Of a stretch of DNA of 64,000 bases, positions 16,582 through 25,442 are shown piece after piece. The position numbers and the translations under genes were made by a program. Source of the stretch: Psychrobium sp051201665 (lineage in GTDB: Bacteria; Pseudomonadota; Gammaproteobacteria; Enterobacterales; Psychrobiaceae); NCBI RefSeq assembly GCF_051201665.1, contig NZ_CP179210.1, positions 2,852,001-2,916,000 on the forward strand. Direction: 5' to 3'. Each line of letters begins with the position of its first letter. The stretch's first letter is position 1. The notes under the pieces are model-generated. The model worked only from the letters and a program-made list of their open reading frames with translations. It was not told the DNA's origin and ran no database searches.

Positions 16582-18765
16582 TTAAGCGTATCGCTTAAGT
16601 AGGTTTCCAATATCGACAATCAATGCAATGCTACCATCACTGGTAATAGTTGCCCCAGATATGCCTGGTGTACCGTGTAATAATGCGCCTAATGGCTTAA
16701 TAACAACTTCTTCTTGGCCAATGAGTCCATCGACAACAAAACCAACCGTTTGCGGTCCTATTTGCACAATAACAACATGACCTTCAGTGCGATCTTTACC
16801 CGGAATGTAATCTTTACTGAGCCATTCATCTAAATAAAATAATGGGATGGCGCGATTGCGCACTGAAATTGTTTTACGTCCATCGACGATATTTGTTTTA
16901 GTTAAATCAAGATTAAAAATTTCATTAACCGCAGCCAATGGCAACGCAAAGATCTGCTGGTCTAGCTGAACCATTAACGTCGGCATGATTGCGAGCGTTA
17001 ACGGTACGGTAATCTTAAGCACCGTGCCAACGCCCTTCTCTGACGAAATTTTCACTGTACCGTTAAGTTGAGTAATCTTAGTTTTAACAACGTCCATGCC
17101 CACACCACGACCTGAAATATCAGATATCTCAGTCTTAGTAGAGAAGCCTGGCGCAAAAATTAATTCATAAGCATCTTCGTCGCTCATTCGCGCCGCAGTT
17201 TCTTCATCAAGAACACCGCGAGAAATGGCGATACTTTTAAGTTTATCGGCATCCATACCGGCACCGTCGTCTTTAATAGACAACAGAATATGATCGCCCT
17301 CTTGCGACGCTGACAAAATAACAGTTCCGTTGCGAGGTTTACCTGCAGCTTCTCGGTCATCAGGCATTTCAATACCGTGATCAACTGAGTTACGTACTAA
17401 ATGCACCAATGGGTCTGCGAGGGCCTCTACCAAATTCTTATCTAAATCGGTATCTTCACCTTCCATTGTTAACGTGATGTCTTTTTTAAGGCTTCGAGCC
17501 ATATCACGAACAACACGTGGGAATCGACCAAATACTTTCTTGATTGGCTGCATTCGCGTTTTCATTACAGAGCCTTGAAGATCAGCTGTAACATTGTCTA
17601 AATTAGCAACCGCCTTAGACATTTCTTCATCACCACTAGTTAGTCCTAAACTAACTAATCGATTACGAACCAATACGAGTTCACCGACCATATTCATAAT
17701 ATCGTCAAGGCGCGCTGTATCAACACGAACAGTTGTTTCGGCTTGCGCAGCCGGTGCAGCCGCTTTCTTAGAGGCAGCAGTTTTATTAGCTTCATTGGCT
17801 TTTGCTGGAACCGCAGCTGCTTTTTTAGGTGCCGCTTTAGGTGTCGATACTTTATTTTTTACTGGTGCGGCTTTCTTTGCTTCAGAAGCAGGCTTTGCAT
17901 TAGCTGAGTCTGAATTTTTTGCGGCATGTAGCTCATCTAATAACGCTTCAAATTCAGCATCATCAATTTCGTCAGATGCGGGCGCAGTTGTTGTCGGTTC
18001 ACTCGCTTTAGACACGGCATTTTCAACGGGAGAAGGTGCGCCTTTTTTACCATGGAGCTCATCTAAAAATGCTTCAAACTCATCATCTGTAATTTCATTG
18101 GAAGCACCAACCGCTGCACTCGCCGTTTTGGGCTGGCCTTTAGCACCATGTAACTCATCTAATAATGCTTCAAACTCATCGTCAGTGATATCATCACTGC
18201 CGTTCGTCTGCACAGTTTCATTTGCAGGACTGTCATTGGTCACACTACCGTTTGCCCCATGAAGATCATCTAATAACGTTTCAAATTCTTCATCTGTAAT
18301 TTCGTCACCACCAGCACTAATTTCTGGTTCAGGCTCTGGTTCCGGCTCAGGTTCAGAAGCTTGTGAACCCGCACCTTCTGGGTGACTTAAACGGGCAAGT
18401 TCTTCGAGTAAACGAGGCTCTGCTGGAATAAGGGGCTCACGTGCTTGAACCAATTGAAACATGTCGTTAACGGTGTCTAAGCCTTCTAGAATGACATCCA
18501 TTAGCTCAGGCGTTACAGAACGTTGATTAGTCCGTAATAAATCAAATATATTTTCAGCACCGTGACATACATCAACGAGTTCTTTTAATCCCATGAACCC
18601 AGCACCACCTTTAATGGTGTGGAAGCCACGGAAAATTGCATTTAATAAATCGGCATCATCAGGGTTATTTTCTAACTCAACCAGCTGCTCTTGGAGTAGC
18701 TCCAGTATTTCACCAGCTTCAATTAAAAAATCCTGGAGTATATCTTCATCAACATCAAACGACAT
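16582..18765 (-). CDS. cheA: Chemotaxis histidine kinase CheA with four LID-like repeats
   Basis: A 727-residue kinase. The Hpt domain has H49 in FRGFHTIKGG. It is followed by a Pro-Glu stretch (139-148), a linker of repeats, and an Ala/Lys-rich segment (296-340). Dimerisation, HATPase (VRNSVDHGIEMPD, DDGAGMD, GRGVGMDVVK) and CheW-like domains complete the protein. Within residues 154-281 a 17-residue acidic motif (consensus DEITDDEFEALLDELHG) occurs four times, at 154, 191, 223 and 265. The family's CheY-binding P2 domain is not obvious and the repeats occupy its place. In vibrios such motifs are the localisation/inheritance (LID) sites bound by ParP. Confidence 0.96.
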   Translation of the reverse strand: MSFDVDEDILQDFLIEAGEILELLQEQLVELENNPDDADLLNAIFRGFHTIKGGAGFMGLKELVDVCHGAENIFDLLRTNQRSVTPELMDVILEGLDTVNDMFQLVQAREPLIPAEPRLLEELARLSHPEGAGSQASEPEPEPEPEPEISAGGDEITDEEFETLLDDLHGANGSVTNDSPANETVQTNGSDDITDDEFEALLDELHGAKGQPKTASAAVGASNEITDDEFEAFLDELHGKKGAPSPVENAVSKASEPTTTAPASDEIDDAEFEALLDELHAAKNSDSANAKPASEAKKAAPVKNKVSTPKAAPKKAAAVPAKANEANKTAASKKAAAPAAQAETTVRVDTARLDDIMNMVGELVLVRNRLVSLGLTSGDEEMSKAVANLDNVTADLQGSVMKTRMQPIKKVFGRFPRVVRDMARSLKKDITLTMEGEDTDLDKNLVEALADPLVHLVRNSVDHGIEMPDDREAAGKPRNGTVILSASQEGDHILLSIKDDGAGMDADKLKSIAISRGVLDEETAARMSDEDAYELIFAPGFSTKTEISDISGRGVGMDVVKTKITQLNGTVKISSEKGVGTVLKITVPLTLAIMPTLMVQLDQQIFALPLAAVNEIFNLDLTKTNIVDGRKTISVRNRAIPLFYLDEWLSKDYIPGKDRTEGHVVIVQIGPQTVGFVVDGLIGQEEVVIKPLGALLHGTPGISGATITSDGSIALIVDIGNLLKRYA
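17923..18306 (-). repeat. Four in-frame copies of a 51-bp acidic motif in cheA
   Basis: These are the DNA copies of the CheA linker motif with consensus DEITDDEFEALLDELHG. Spacings are 37, 32 and 42 codons. The protein motif is better conserved than the DNA and the spacers are unrelated. This points to selection on the peptide rather than to recent tandem duplication. Confidence 0.85.
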
Positions 18766-18779
18766 AGCTTACAATCCTT

Positions 18780-19517
18780 TTAAAAACCTAAACTTGACAG
18801 TAGATCATCAACATCATCTTGACCTGACACTACATCATGTTGTTTATTTGCAGGAACCATCGGGCCATCTGCTTCAATGCAGTTATCAACTTTATCTACA
18901 GGTTCCTTTTTCTCATGTTGACCAAATAACTTAAGAAGATTAATTAAATCTTCTTCAACGTTTTTGACCATTTCAGAGATCTTTTGTAGTACTTGACCTG
19001 TTAAATCTTGATAGCCCTGCGCTAAAATAATGTCATTAAGTTTGACATTTAATTCATCAGCATCACTAACAGACTCAGCAAAATAAGCGTCTAATTTATC
19101 GCGTAATTGCCTAAATTCGCCGACCTTAATTTTGCAGTCCTTCAATCTTTCCCAAGAAGGGATAATATCTCTAACTGTTTCTTGGTGCTTTTGGGCGAGT
19201 GGTATACATTCATCTACAGCGTCCATTGTTTTGTCCGCTGCTTCTGCTGTCATCGTAACAACATATTCCAAACGCTCTTTTGCATCGGGAATTGATAAAT
19301 TTACCATTGAGGAAAATTTCTCGTCCATACTCATCTGAGTAAACGAATTATGAAACTGCCTAGTGAGTTTACCTACGCCTTCAAACAACTCATGTTCAAT
19401 TCTTTGGCTTGCGGCTTCAACAATTTGATTCGCCTGGGCAATATCATTTTGTTCAAGGGCGCTAACCAATTCACGAGCTTGTTCTAACGAGATGTGAGCC
19501 GTCTCATTATTAGTCAT
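18780..19517 (-). CDS. cheZ: CheY-P phosphatase CheZ
   Basis: A 245-residue, mostly helical protein. The long hairpin carries the catalytic patch 'LAQGYQDLTGQVLQKI' (about 165-180), with the conserved Gln-Asp pair that removes phosphate from CheY-P. The C-terminal peptide DDVDDLLSSLGF is the CheY-binding helix. It is located between cheY and cheA, the common order. The length is slightly above that of E. coli (214). Confidence 0.96.
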   Translation of the reverse strand: MTNNETAHISLEQARELVSALEQNDIAQANQIVEAASQRIEHELFEGVGKLTRQFHNSFTQMSMDEKFSSMVNLSIPDAKERLEYVVTMTAEAADKTMDAVDECIPLAQKHQETVRDIIPSWERLKDCKIKVGEFRQLRDKLDAYFAESVSDADELNVKLNDIILAQGYQDLTGQVLQKISEMVKNVEEDLINLLKLFGQHEKKEPVDKVDNCIEADGPMVPANKQHDVVSGQDDVDDLLSSLGF

Positions 19518-19538
19518 ATTTCTTCCTAGCCCGCTAAA

Positions 19539-19925
19539 TTAAGATTCAATACGCTGAAAAATCTTATCAAGTTTTTCTTTAAGCGTACCAGCTGTGAATG
19601 GCTTCACGATGTAACCATTAACGCCAGCTTGTGCAGCAGCGATAATTTGTTCGCGCTTAGCCTCAGCTGTTACCATTAATACTGGTAAGTGCTTTAGATT
19701 TTCGTCCGCACGAATATGCTTAAGTAAGTCAATACCCTGCATACCAGGCATATTCCAATCAGTGACTACAAAATCAAAATCACCTTCTTTGAGCATTGGC
19801 AAAGCGGTTTGACCATCATCAGCTTCCTGCGTATTGGTTAATCCTAAATCTCTTAAAAGATTCTTGATGATTCGTCTCATTGTTGAGAAATCATCAACAA
19901 CAAGAATTTTCATATTTTTATCCAA
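19539..19925 (-). CDS. cheY: Chemotaxis response regulator CheY
   Basis: A 128-residue single receiver domain with acidic pocket D11/D12, phosphorylation site D56 (VVTDWNMPGM), Thr in MVTAE and Lys in YIVKPFT. The start is taken at TTG 19925 (MDKNMKILVVDD). It has GGAG 6 nt upstream and gives the usual CheY length. The first ATG (19913) would cut four residues. The motor switch target FliM is encoded at 29195. It follows fliA by 34 bp. Confidence 0.96.
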   Translation of the reverse strand: MDKNMKILVVDDFSTMRRIIKNLLRDLGLTNTQEADDGQTALPMLKEGDFDFVVTDWNMPGMQGIDLLKHIRADENLKHLPVLMVTAEAKREQIIAAAQAGVNGYIVKPFTAGTLKEKLDKIFQRIES

Positions 19926-19959
19926 AATATTCTCCAAATGTTACATTGCTAAGCTGCAA

Positions 19960-20676
19960 TTACGTCCAACTATTTAATCGACTTTTAAGTCTTACCATCG
20001 CTTGTGAGTGGATTTGGCTTACACGCGATTCACTAACACCTAAAACTTGTCCTATTTCTTTTAAGTTTAGCCCTTCGTCATAATACAACGACAGTGCTAT
20101 TGCTTCTTTTTCTGGTAACGCCTTAATCGCGTCACTTAATGCACCTTGAAATTTATCTGATGCTGTATGGTTAAAAGAATCATCCTGATGCTCATCACTT
20201 GTATTAATAACATCTTCTGAGACACCGAGATCTTCTATACCTATAATCTTACCTGTTGATATATCATTAAGCATTTGAGCATATTCGTCTAGGCTTATTG
20301 ATAAATTTTCTGCTATTTCGTGATCTTTGGGGTCACGACCGAGCTCTTTTTGTAAATCATCAATGGCTTTCATTACCATACGACTATTGCGATGAACTGA
20401 GCGTGGAACCCAGTCACCACGACGAATTTCGTCAAGCATCGCACCTCGGATCCGAATGCCTGCAAAGGTTTCAAAGCTTGCGCCTTTACTGCCATCAAAA
20501 TTCTTTGACGCTTCCAGCAATCCAATCATTCCTGATTGAATTAAATCATCCAGCAACACATTTGCCGGTAATCTACCTTTTAAATGGTGTGCAATCTTTT
20601 TGACTAAACCAGCGTGAATCACCACCAATTGATCATTGGTTGGTGCTGCACTGGCATAAGCAGCTGCCCTACTCAC
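19960..20676 (-). CDS. fliA: Flagellar sigma factor sigma-28 (FliA)
   Basis: A 238-residue sigma factor. Region 2 shows LLDDLIQSGMIGLLEA and the 'RGAMLDEIRRGDWVPRSVHR' stretch typical of FliA. Region 4 has LKEIGQVLGVSESRVSQIHSQA. The likely start is GTG 20676, overlapping the flhG stop by 8 bp. It directs late genes. A matching promoter is found before the smaller flagellin (60237-60263). Confidence 0.97.
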   Translation of the reverse strand: MSRAAAYASAAPTNDQLVVIHAGLVKKIAHHLKGRLPANVLLDDLIQSGMIGLLEASKNFDGSKGASFETFAGIRIRGAMLDEIRRGDWVPRSVHRNSRMVMKAIDDLQKELGRDPKDHEIAENLSISLDEYAQMLNDISTGKIIGIEDLGVSEDVINTSDEHQDDSFNHTASDKFQGALSDAIKALPEKEAIALSLYYDEGLNLKEIGQVLGVSESRVSQIHSQAMVRLKSRLNSWT

Positions 20677-21538
20677 CTGAGTTTTCCCGTTGTTGGAAAC
20701 GATTTTCGACTAATTGCTCAATAAAGAACTCTAAATGACCGCCTGGTTGATTAGGAATAGGCCATGTCATCACTTTATTGGCTAATGCTTTATACCCTAA
20801 AGAAGCCGGTGATTGAGGAAACAACTCGGTGATTAATTTTTGTTTACGTACCGAACGTCTCACGTTCTCATCAAACGGAATCGTCGCAACTAGCTCTAAT
20901 GCAACATCTAAAAAACGGTCGGTTACACGCGTCAGCTTGGTAAATAATTCTTGTCCTTCTCGCATATTACGTACCATATTAGCGACAACTTTCACTCTAA
21001 ACACACCGTGTTCACGAGAAAGTAGCTTAATAAGAGCATAGGCATCTGTAATTGAAGCGGGTTCATCACAGACAACCGCAATAACGTCCTGCGCGGCACG
21101 CGCAAAGCTCACAACCATGTCTGAAATACCAGCGGCTGTATCGACAATTAATACGTCAAAGTCGTGTCTCATCTCACTAAATGCACGAATGAGTCCTGCA
21201 TGTTGTGCAGGATCTAACTCAACCATTGATTGAGAGCCGGACGTTGCAGGAATAATGCTCACGCCTTGCGGGCCATGAACTATTACATCATCAAGTTCGC
21301 ATTCGCCGGATAATACATGAGAAAGGTTCTTTTGCACCCGTAAGCCAAGCATAACGTCAACATTAGCCAAGCCAAGGTCGGCATCAAGAATCAACGCCTT
21401 CTTCCCTTGTTGTGCTAGCGATGCTGCCAAGTTCAATGAAACATTGGTTTTACCAACGCCTCCTTTACCACCGGTTACAGCAATTACTTTAATCATTCTA
21501 TTTTGATTCATTTTTCTTAAACCACTCGCTTGATCCAC
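20669..21538 (-). CDS. flhG: Flagellar number regulator FlhG (FleN)
   Basis: A 289-residue MinD-like ATPase with VTGGKGGVGKTNVSLNLAAS at 21-40. It limits flagellar number and antagonises FlhF and FlrA/FleQ in polar flagellates. The N-terminal DQASGLRKM is the activation-helix motif that stimulates the FlhF GTPase. The start is a GTG at 21538 with AGGCAG upstream; it keeps this motif, so a later ATG is rejected. It lies directly after flhF. Confidence 0.96.
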   Translation of the reverse strand: MDQASGLRKMNQNRMIKVIAVTGGKGGVGKTNVSLNLAASLAQQGKKALILDADLGLANVDVMLGLRVQKNLSHVLSGECELDDVIVHGPQGVSIIPATSGSQSMVELDPAQHAGLIRAFSEMRHDFDVLIVDTAAGISDMVVSFARAAQDVIAVVCDEPASITDAYALIKLLSREHGVFRVKVVANMVRNMREGQELFTKLTRVTDRFLDVALELVATIPFDENVRRSVRKQKLITELFPQSPASLGYKALANKVMTWPIPNQPGGHLEFFIEQLVENRFQQRENSGE

Positions 21539-21546
21539 TTTACTGC

Positions 21547-22998
21547 CTACCTGTTAAATCGTGCAATGTCTGGATTAGACGTATTAGCGACTTCATTGCC
21601 AACTTTATCTACCACACTATCTATTAATTTTTTAATATCCGCGACCCCTATATCCTCAGGAACGCGCTGACCGTTGGTTAAATAACCAATTGGTAATGAA
21701 TTACCTATCGCAACACTTAAAATCTCGCTTGCACCGATGGCTTCGTCCATTTTGGTAACAATAGCCCCTGTGAGCGGGATCTTTCTAAATTGAGTTATAG
21801 CGTCTTCGAGCACTTGACGCTGCGCTGTTGCAGGAAGTACTAAATAGCTGCGAATCGCAACATGACTAGAATTCATCAATGTTGTGAGTTGTTCGTTTAA
21901 ACGAATGTCACGTTGTCCCATTCCTGCCGTATCAATTAGTACTAACCGCTTCGTTCTGTGTTGATAAATCGCATCAGCTAGTTGTTGTGCATCTTTAGCA
22001 ACAGTGACAGGACACCCCATAATTTTGCCATAGGTATTGAGTTGTTCATACGCACCAATACGATAGCTATCTGTCGTAATCATCGCCACTTGATCTTGGC
22101 CAAAGCGCATCGCAAAACGAGCGGCAAGTTTGGCAACGGTCGTTGTTTTTCCAACACCAGTTGGCCCTAAAAGCGCAACAACACCACCTTGCTCTAATAC
22201 ATCGTTACGTGTTGAAGAGACACGCTCAAACATTGTTTTAGCTAAGGCGTCTTTTGCTTGGTCAATGTCAATATTTGACGGAATATTAATAAGTAACTGT
22301 TGTGCCACATGAGTATCAAACCCCAACCGAACCAATTCGTTATTTAATAAATGACGAATTGGATCACGACGATTAGCATCTTGCGTCATAAGACTACTAA
22401 CTTGATGTTGTAATAGTTGACGCATAGACGCCATCTCTTGACGCAATTCTTCGATAACTGGACTTTCAGCTGATTGGCTTATGTTATTAAGCCCTTGTGC
22501 CTGATGTGTTTCTTGTTTTTCGGTCTGCTCAAAGGCCGGCTTACTTAACGTTTGGGCCCACGCTGGCAATTCTTCATTATTTGGTTGAAGTGATGCCGCA
22601 GGGAATTGTTGCATAAATTCAGGTTGCGATTCTGGTGTCAATTCTGATACAGCATGTTCTGCTTGTTGTTTGATAAGACGTTGCTGAAATCCGGACAATG
22701 AAACTTGATCGTCATTGAATTCACGCTCTAATCGACTATTCGTATCCCAACTATTATCACTGCTCTGGATAGTAGATGGTGAAGGTTCAGGCGTCTGTTG
22801 TCGTTTCAAATTACTATTGCTCGGCGTAGGTGCAGCACTCTTAACAACAGCATTATTCTCTTCATCAATAGCAGCGACGATTTCAACACCGCCTTCGACG
22901 TTTTTATTCGACATAATAATAGCGTCTGGGCCCAATGCGATTTTTATCTCATCGAGCGCTGAACGAATGTCTTTAGCGAAAAAACGTTTAATTTTCAA
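21547..22998 (-). CDS. flhF: Flagellar placement GTPase FlhF
   Basis: A 483-residue SRP-type GTPase that sets the polar site of the flagellum. The N-terminal B domain (MKIKRFFAKDIRSALDEIKIALGPDAII) is followed by a long variable Gln/Ser/Pro-rich stretch (50-180) and the NG domain. That domain has GPTGVGKTTT at 278-287, TTDSYRIGAYEQL and LIDTAGMGQRD. The C-terminus has VTKMDEA. It is followed by flhG after 8 bp. The length is normal for this group. Confidence 0.97.
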   Translation of the reverse strand: MKIKRFFAKDIRSALDEIKIALGPDAIIMSNKNVEGGVEIVAAIDEENNAVVKSAAPTPSNSNLKRQQTPEPSPSTIQSSDNSWDTNSRLEREFNDDQVSLSGFQQRLIKQQAEHAVSELTPESQPEFMQQFPAASLQPNNEELPAWAQTLSKPAFEQTEKQETHQAQGLNNISQSAESPVIEELRQEMASMRQLLQHQVSSLMTQDANRRDPIRHLLNNELVRLGFDTHVAQQLLINIPSNIDIDQAKDALAKTMFERVSSTRNDVLEQGGVVALLGPTGVGKTTTVAKLAARFAMRFGQDQVAMITTDSYRIGAYEQLNTYGKIMGCPVTVAKDAQQLADAIYQHRTKRLVLIDTAGMGQRDIRLNEQLTTLMNSSHVAIRSYLVLPATAQRQVLEDAITQFRKIPLTGAIVTKMDEAIGASEILSVAIGNSLPIGYLTNGQRVPEDIGVADIKKLIDSVVDKVGNEVANTSNPDIARFNR

Positions 22999-23012
22999 AG
23001 ATAACCTCTATG

Positions 23013-25121
23013 TTACTGTCCAACTGAACTAACAATTTTAATTTGCTTATCATCAGGAACCTCTTGATAAGAGAGCACCCGTAATCCTGGAATTGTATTC
23101 TTAACAAACCGTGATAATGTCGATCTTAATACACCTGACGTTAATAAGATAGCAGGCAATCCTTCTAACTCTAATTGCTCTGTTGCTGTTGCTAACGAAC
23201 TTTGTAAACGCTCCGCTAAACCCGGCTCCATACCAGCACCGGCGTCTCCACCGGTAGCTTGCATCGTCTGTTGCAACATTTGTTCCAAATCAGGGGCCAA
23301 TGTTATCACAGATAACTCAGACTCTATACCATTGATTTCTTGAACTATTAATCGTTTTAGTGCGATTCGAGCAGCAGCAGTGAGCACGTCAGGATCTTGA
23401 CTCTTCGAACCATATTCTACCAATGTTTGCACGATGGTTCGTAAATCTCTAACTGGCACGCCTTCATTAAGTAAGTTTTGCATAACTTTCACAACAACAC
23501 CCAGTGGCAATAAATCTGGTACTAAGCCCTCAACAAGTTTGGGATATTGTCGCTCAAGAATATCCAATAGATTTTGGACTTCTTCATGACCGAGCAACTG
23601 AGCGGCATTATTAGTGAGCAGTTGGCTAATGTGAGTCGCAACGACTGTCGCCGGATCAACTACTGTGTAGCCTAATGTTTGGGCATGTTCTCGTTGTTCT
23701 GGCGCTATCCAAACAGCTTCTAATCCAAACGCGGGATCTGTCGTTGGTGTTCCTTCAACCATGCCAAACACTTGGCCAGGATTAATGGCCAATTCACAAT
23801 CGTGACGTATTTCAGCTTCACCAATAGTCACGCCCATTAATGAAATTCGATAGCTATTAGCATTTAAATCAAGGTTATCGCGAATGTGCACCGCAGGTAC
23901 TAAGAATCCGTATTCTTGTGATAATTTTTTTCGAACGCCTTTAATGCGAGAAAGTAGTTCTCCACTTTGACCTACGTCCACTAAAGGAATAAGACGGTAT
24001 CCTACTTCAAGTCCAATTACATCGACTTGATTTACATCACTCCAGCCTAACTCTTTGACAGGTTCTGGTGGCGCATTGGATGCTGGCGCCCCATCAACGG
24101 TGGCAAGCTCTCCACTTTTTGTGGTTGATTTACTATCCCGAGATAATTTATACCCAATACCCAATGACAATATCGCCATTGACAAAAATGCTACCGTTGG
24201 CATACCCGGAATAATACCCATCACAAATAAAATACCACCAGCCACCAACAATGCTTTGGGGTTGCTAAGCATTTGGGTAAACACCATTTTACCCATCTCT
24301 TCAGACTCATTTTGTCTGGTAACCATTAATGCAGCAGCGATAGATAATAGTAAAGACGGTATTTGAGCAACCAAGCCGTCACCAATGGTAAGCAATGTAT
24401 AAATTTCGATTGCCTGGCTCATTGTTAAACCATGTTGAACCATGCCAATAACAAAACCACCAATGATATTAATCACTAAAATTAGAATGCCGGCAATGGC
24501 ATCACCTTTTACGAATTTTGAGGCACCATCCATTGACCCGTAAAAGTCAGCTTCCTTTGTTACCTCAGCTCGGCGCTCTCGCGCGGTGTCTTGATCAATA
24601 ATGCCCGCATTTAAATCGGCATCGATAGCCATTTGTTTACCAGGCATCGCATCTAGCGTAAAGCGAGCGCTTACCTCCGAGATACGCCCAGCACCTTTAG
24701 TGACAACCGCAAAGTTAATAATGATCAGAATCAAAAATACGACTAAACCAACGGCATAATTACCGCCGATAACCACCGAACCAAACGCTTCAATAACTTT
24801 ACCAGCGGCATCGCCACCTTCATGTCCTTCAAGCAATACAATTCGAGTCGAGGCAACATTTACCGCAAGACGCAGTAAAGTTGCTATCAATAAAACACTA
24901 GGAAATGCAGCAAAATCAAGAGGACGCAATGAATAAATGGCAACGAGCAATACCACCATTGATAACAAAATGTTGAATACAAAAATAGAATCGAGTAAAA
25001 ATGCGGGGATCGGCAAAACAATCATGCCAAGCGCACCTAATACCAATAATGGCGTTGCAACGCCTTTAATGACCGCTTGATTGTCTGTTATAACTTGCGA
25101 AAATCTCGCTTTGATGTCCAT
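23013..25121 (-). CDS. flhA: Flagellar export gate protein FlhA
   Basis: A 702-residue export-gate subunit with eight membrane helices in residues 1-330. The conserved cytoplasmic FHIPEP-type segment reads TKGAGRISEVSARFTLDAMPGKQMAIDADLNAG. The C-terminal domain docks export substrates and chaperones. It is the first gene of the flhA-flhF-flhG-fliA-che unit. A sigma-54-like promoter lies 78 bp upstream (25199-25213), as in vibrios and pseudomonads. Confidence 0.97.
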   Translation of the reverse strand: MDIKARFSQVITDNQAVIKGVATPLLVLGALGMIVLPIPAFLLDSIFVFNILLSMVVLLVAIYSLRPLDFAAFPSVLLIATLLRLAVNVASTRIVLLEGHEGGDAAGKVIEAFGSVVIGGNYAVGLVVFLILIIINFAVVTKGAGRISEVSARFTLDAMPGKQMAIDADLNAGIIDQDTARERRAEVTKEADFYGSMDGASKFVKGDAIAGILILVINIIGGFVIGMVQHGLTMSQAIEIYTLLTIGDGLVAQIPSLLLSIAAALMVTRQNESEEMGKMVFTQMLSNPKALLVAGGILFVMGIIPGMPTVAFLSMAILSLGIGYKLSRDSKSTTKSGELATVDGAPASNAPPEPVKELGWSDVNQVDVIGLEVGYRLIPLVDVGQSGELLSRIKGVRKKLSQEYGFLVPAVHIRDNLDLNANSYRISLMGVTIGEAEIRHDCELAINPGQVFGMVEGTPTTDPAFGLEAVWIAPEQREHAQTLGYTVVDPATVVATHISQLLTNNAAQLLGHEEVQNLLDILERQYPKLVEGLVPDLLPLGVVVKVMQNLLNEGVPVRDLRTIVQTLVEYGSKSQDPDVLTAAARIALKRLIVQEINGIESELSVITLAPDLEQMLQQTMQATGGDAGAGMEPGLAERLQSSLATATEQLELEGLPAILLTSGVLRSTLSRFVKNTIPGLRVLSYQEVPDDKQIKIVSSVGQ

Positions 25122-25198
25122 TTAATGATGAGCCTTTGTAACTAACTTATATTTGCCATCAATTCTTGCGAATAATAGCGTGCTAAATGGAGGTCACT

Positions 25199-25213
25199 GC
25201 AATGAATGCGCCA
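25199..25213 (-). promoter_or_regulatory. Sigma-54 promoter candidate before flhA
   Basis: On the minus strand the sequence reads TGGCGCATTCATTGC, with the invariant GG and GC exactly 10 bases apart and the -12 TTGC intact. The expected transcript start is near 25188, giving a leader of about 67 nt. FlrC/FleQ-type control of flhA is established in related polar flagellates. Confidence 0.75.
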
Positions 25214-25442
25214 CAACACACAGTTAGATTTTTAGTTTAATTACATAGAAATAACAAGCAATTAGCCAATAGTCAACCTTCCATCACGTCAGTCATTTTA
25301 TTGACGTTGTCAATTTAGCTAACCTAATTTTTATTTTATTGTGAACCAACAATAAGATAGCGTCGATGTACATAAACTGTTGCCTGAAATAACTATTTTT
25401 CAATTAATAACCAAGTGGCTAAAAATCAGACTAAAAATCAGA
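25214..25442. other. Non-coding stretch between flhB and the flhA promoter
   Basis: No gene is seen. It holds a palindrome at 25300-25314 (arms ATTGAC/GTCAAT, 3-bp centre). It also holds two perfect tandem copies of a 12-bp unit, CTAAAAATCAGA, at 25419-25442, ending exactly at the flhB stop codon. Neither has an assigned role. No U-rich intrinsic terminator for flhB was found. Confidence 0.6.
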
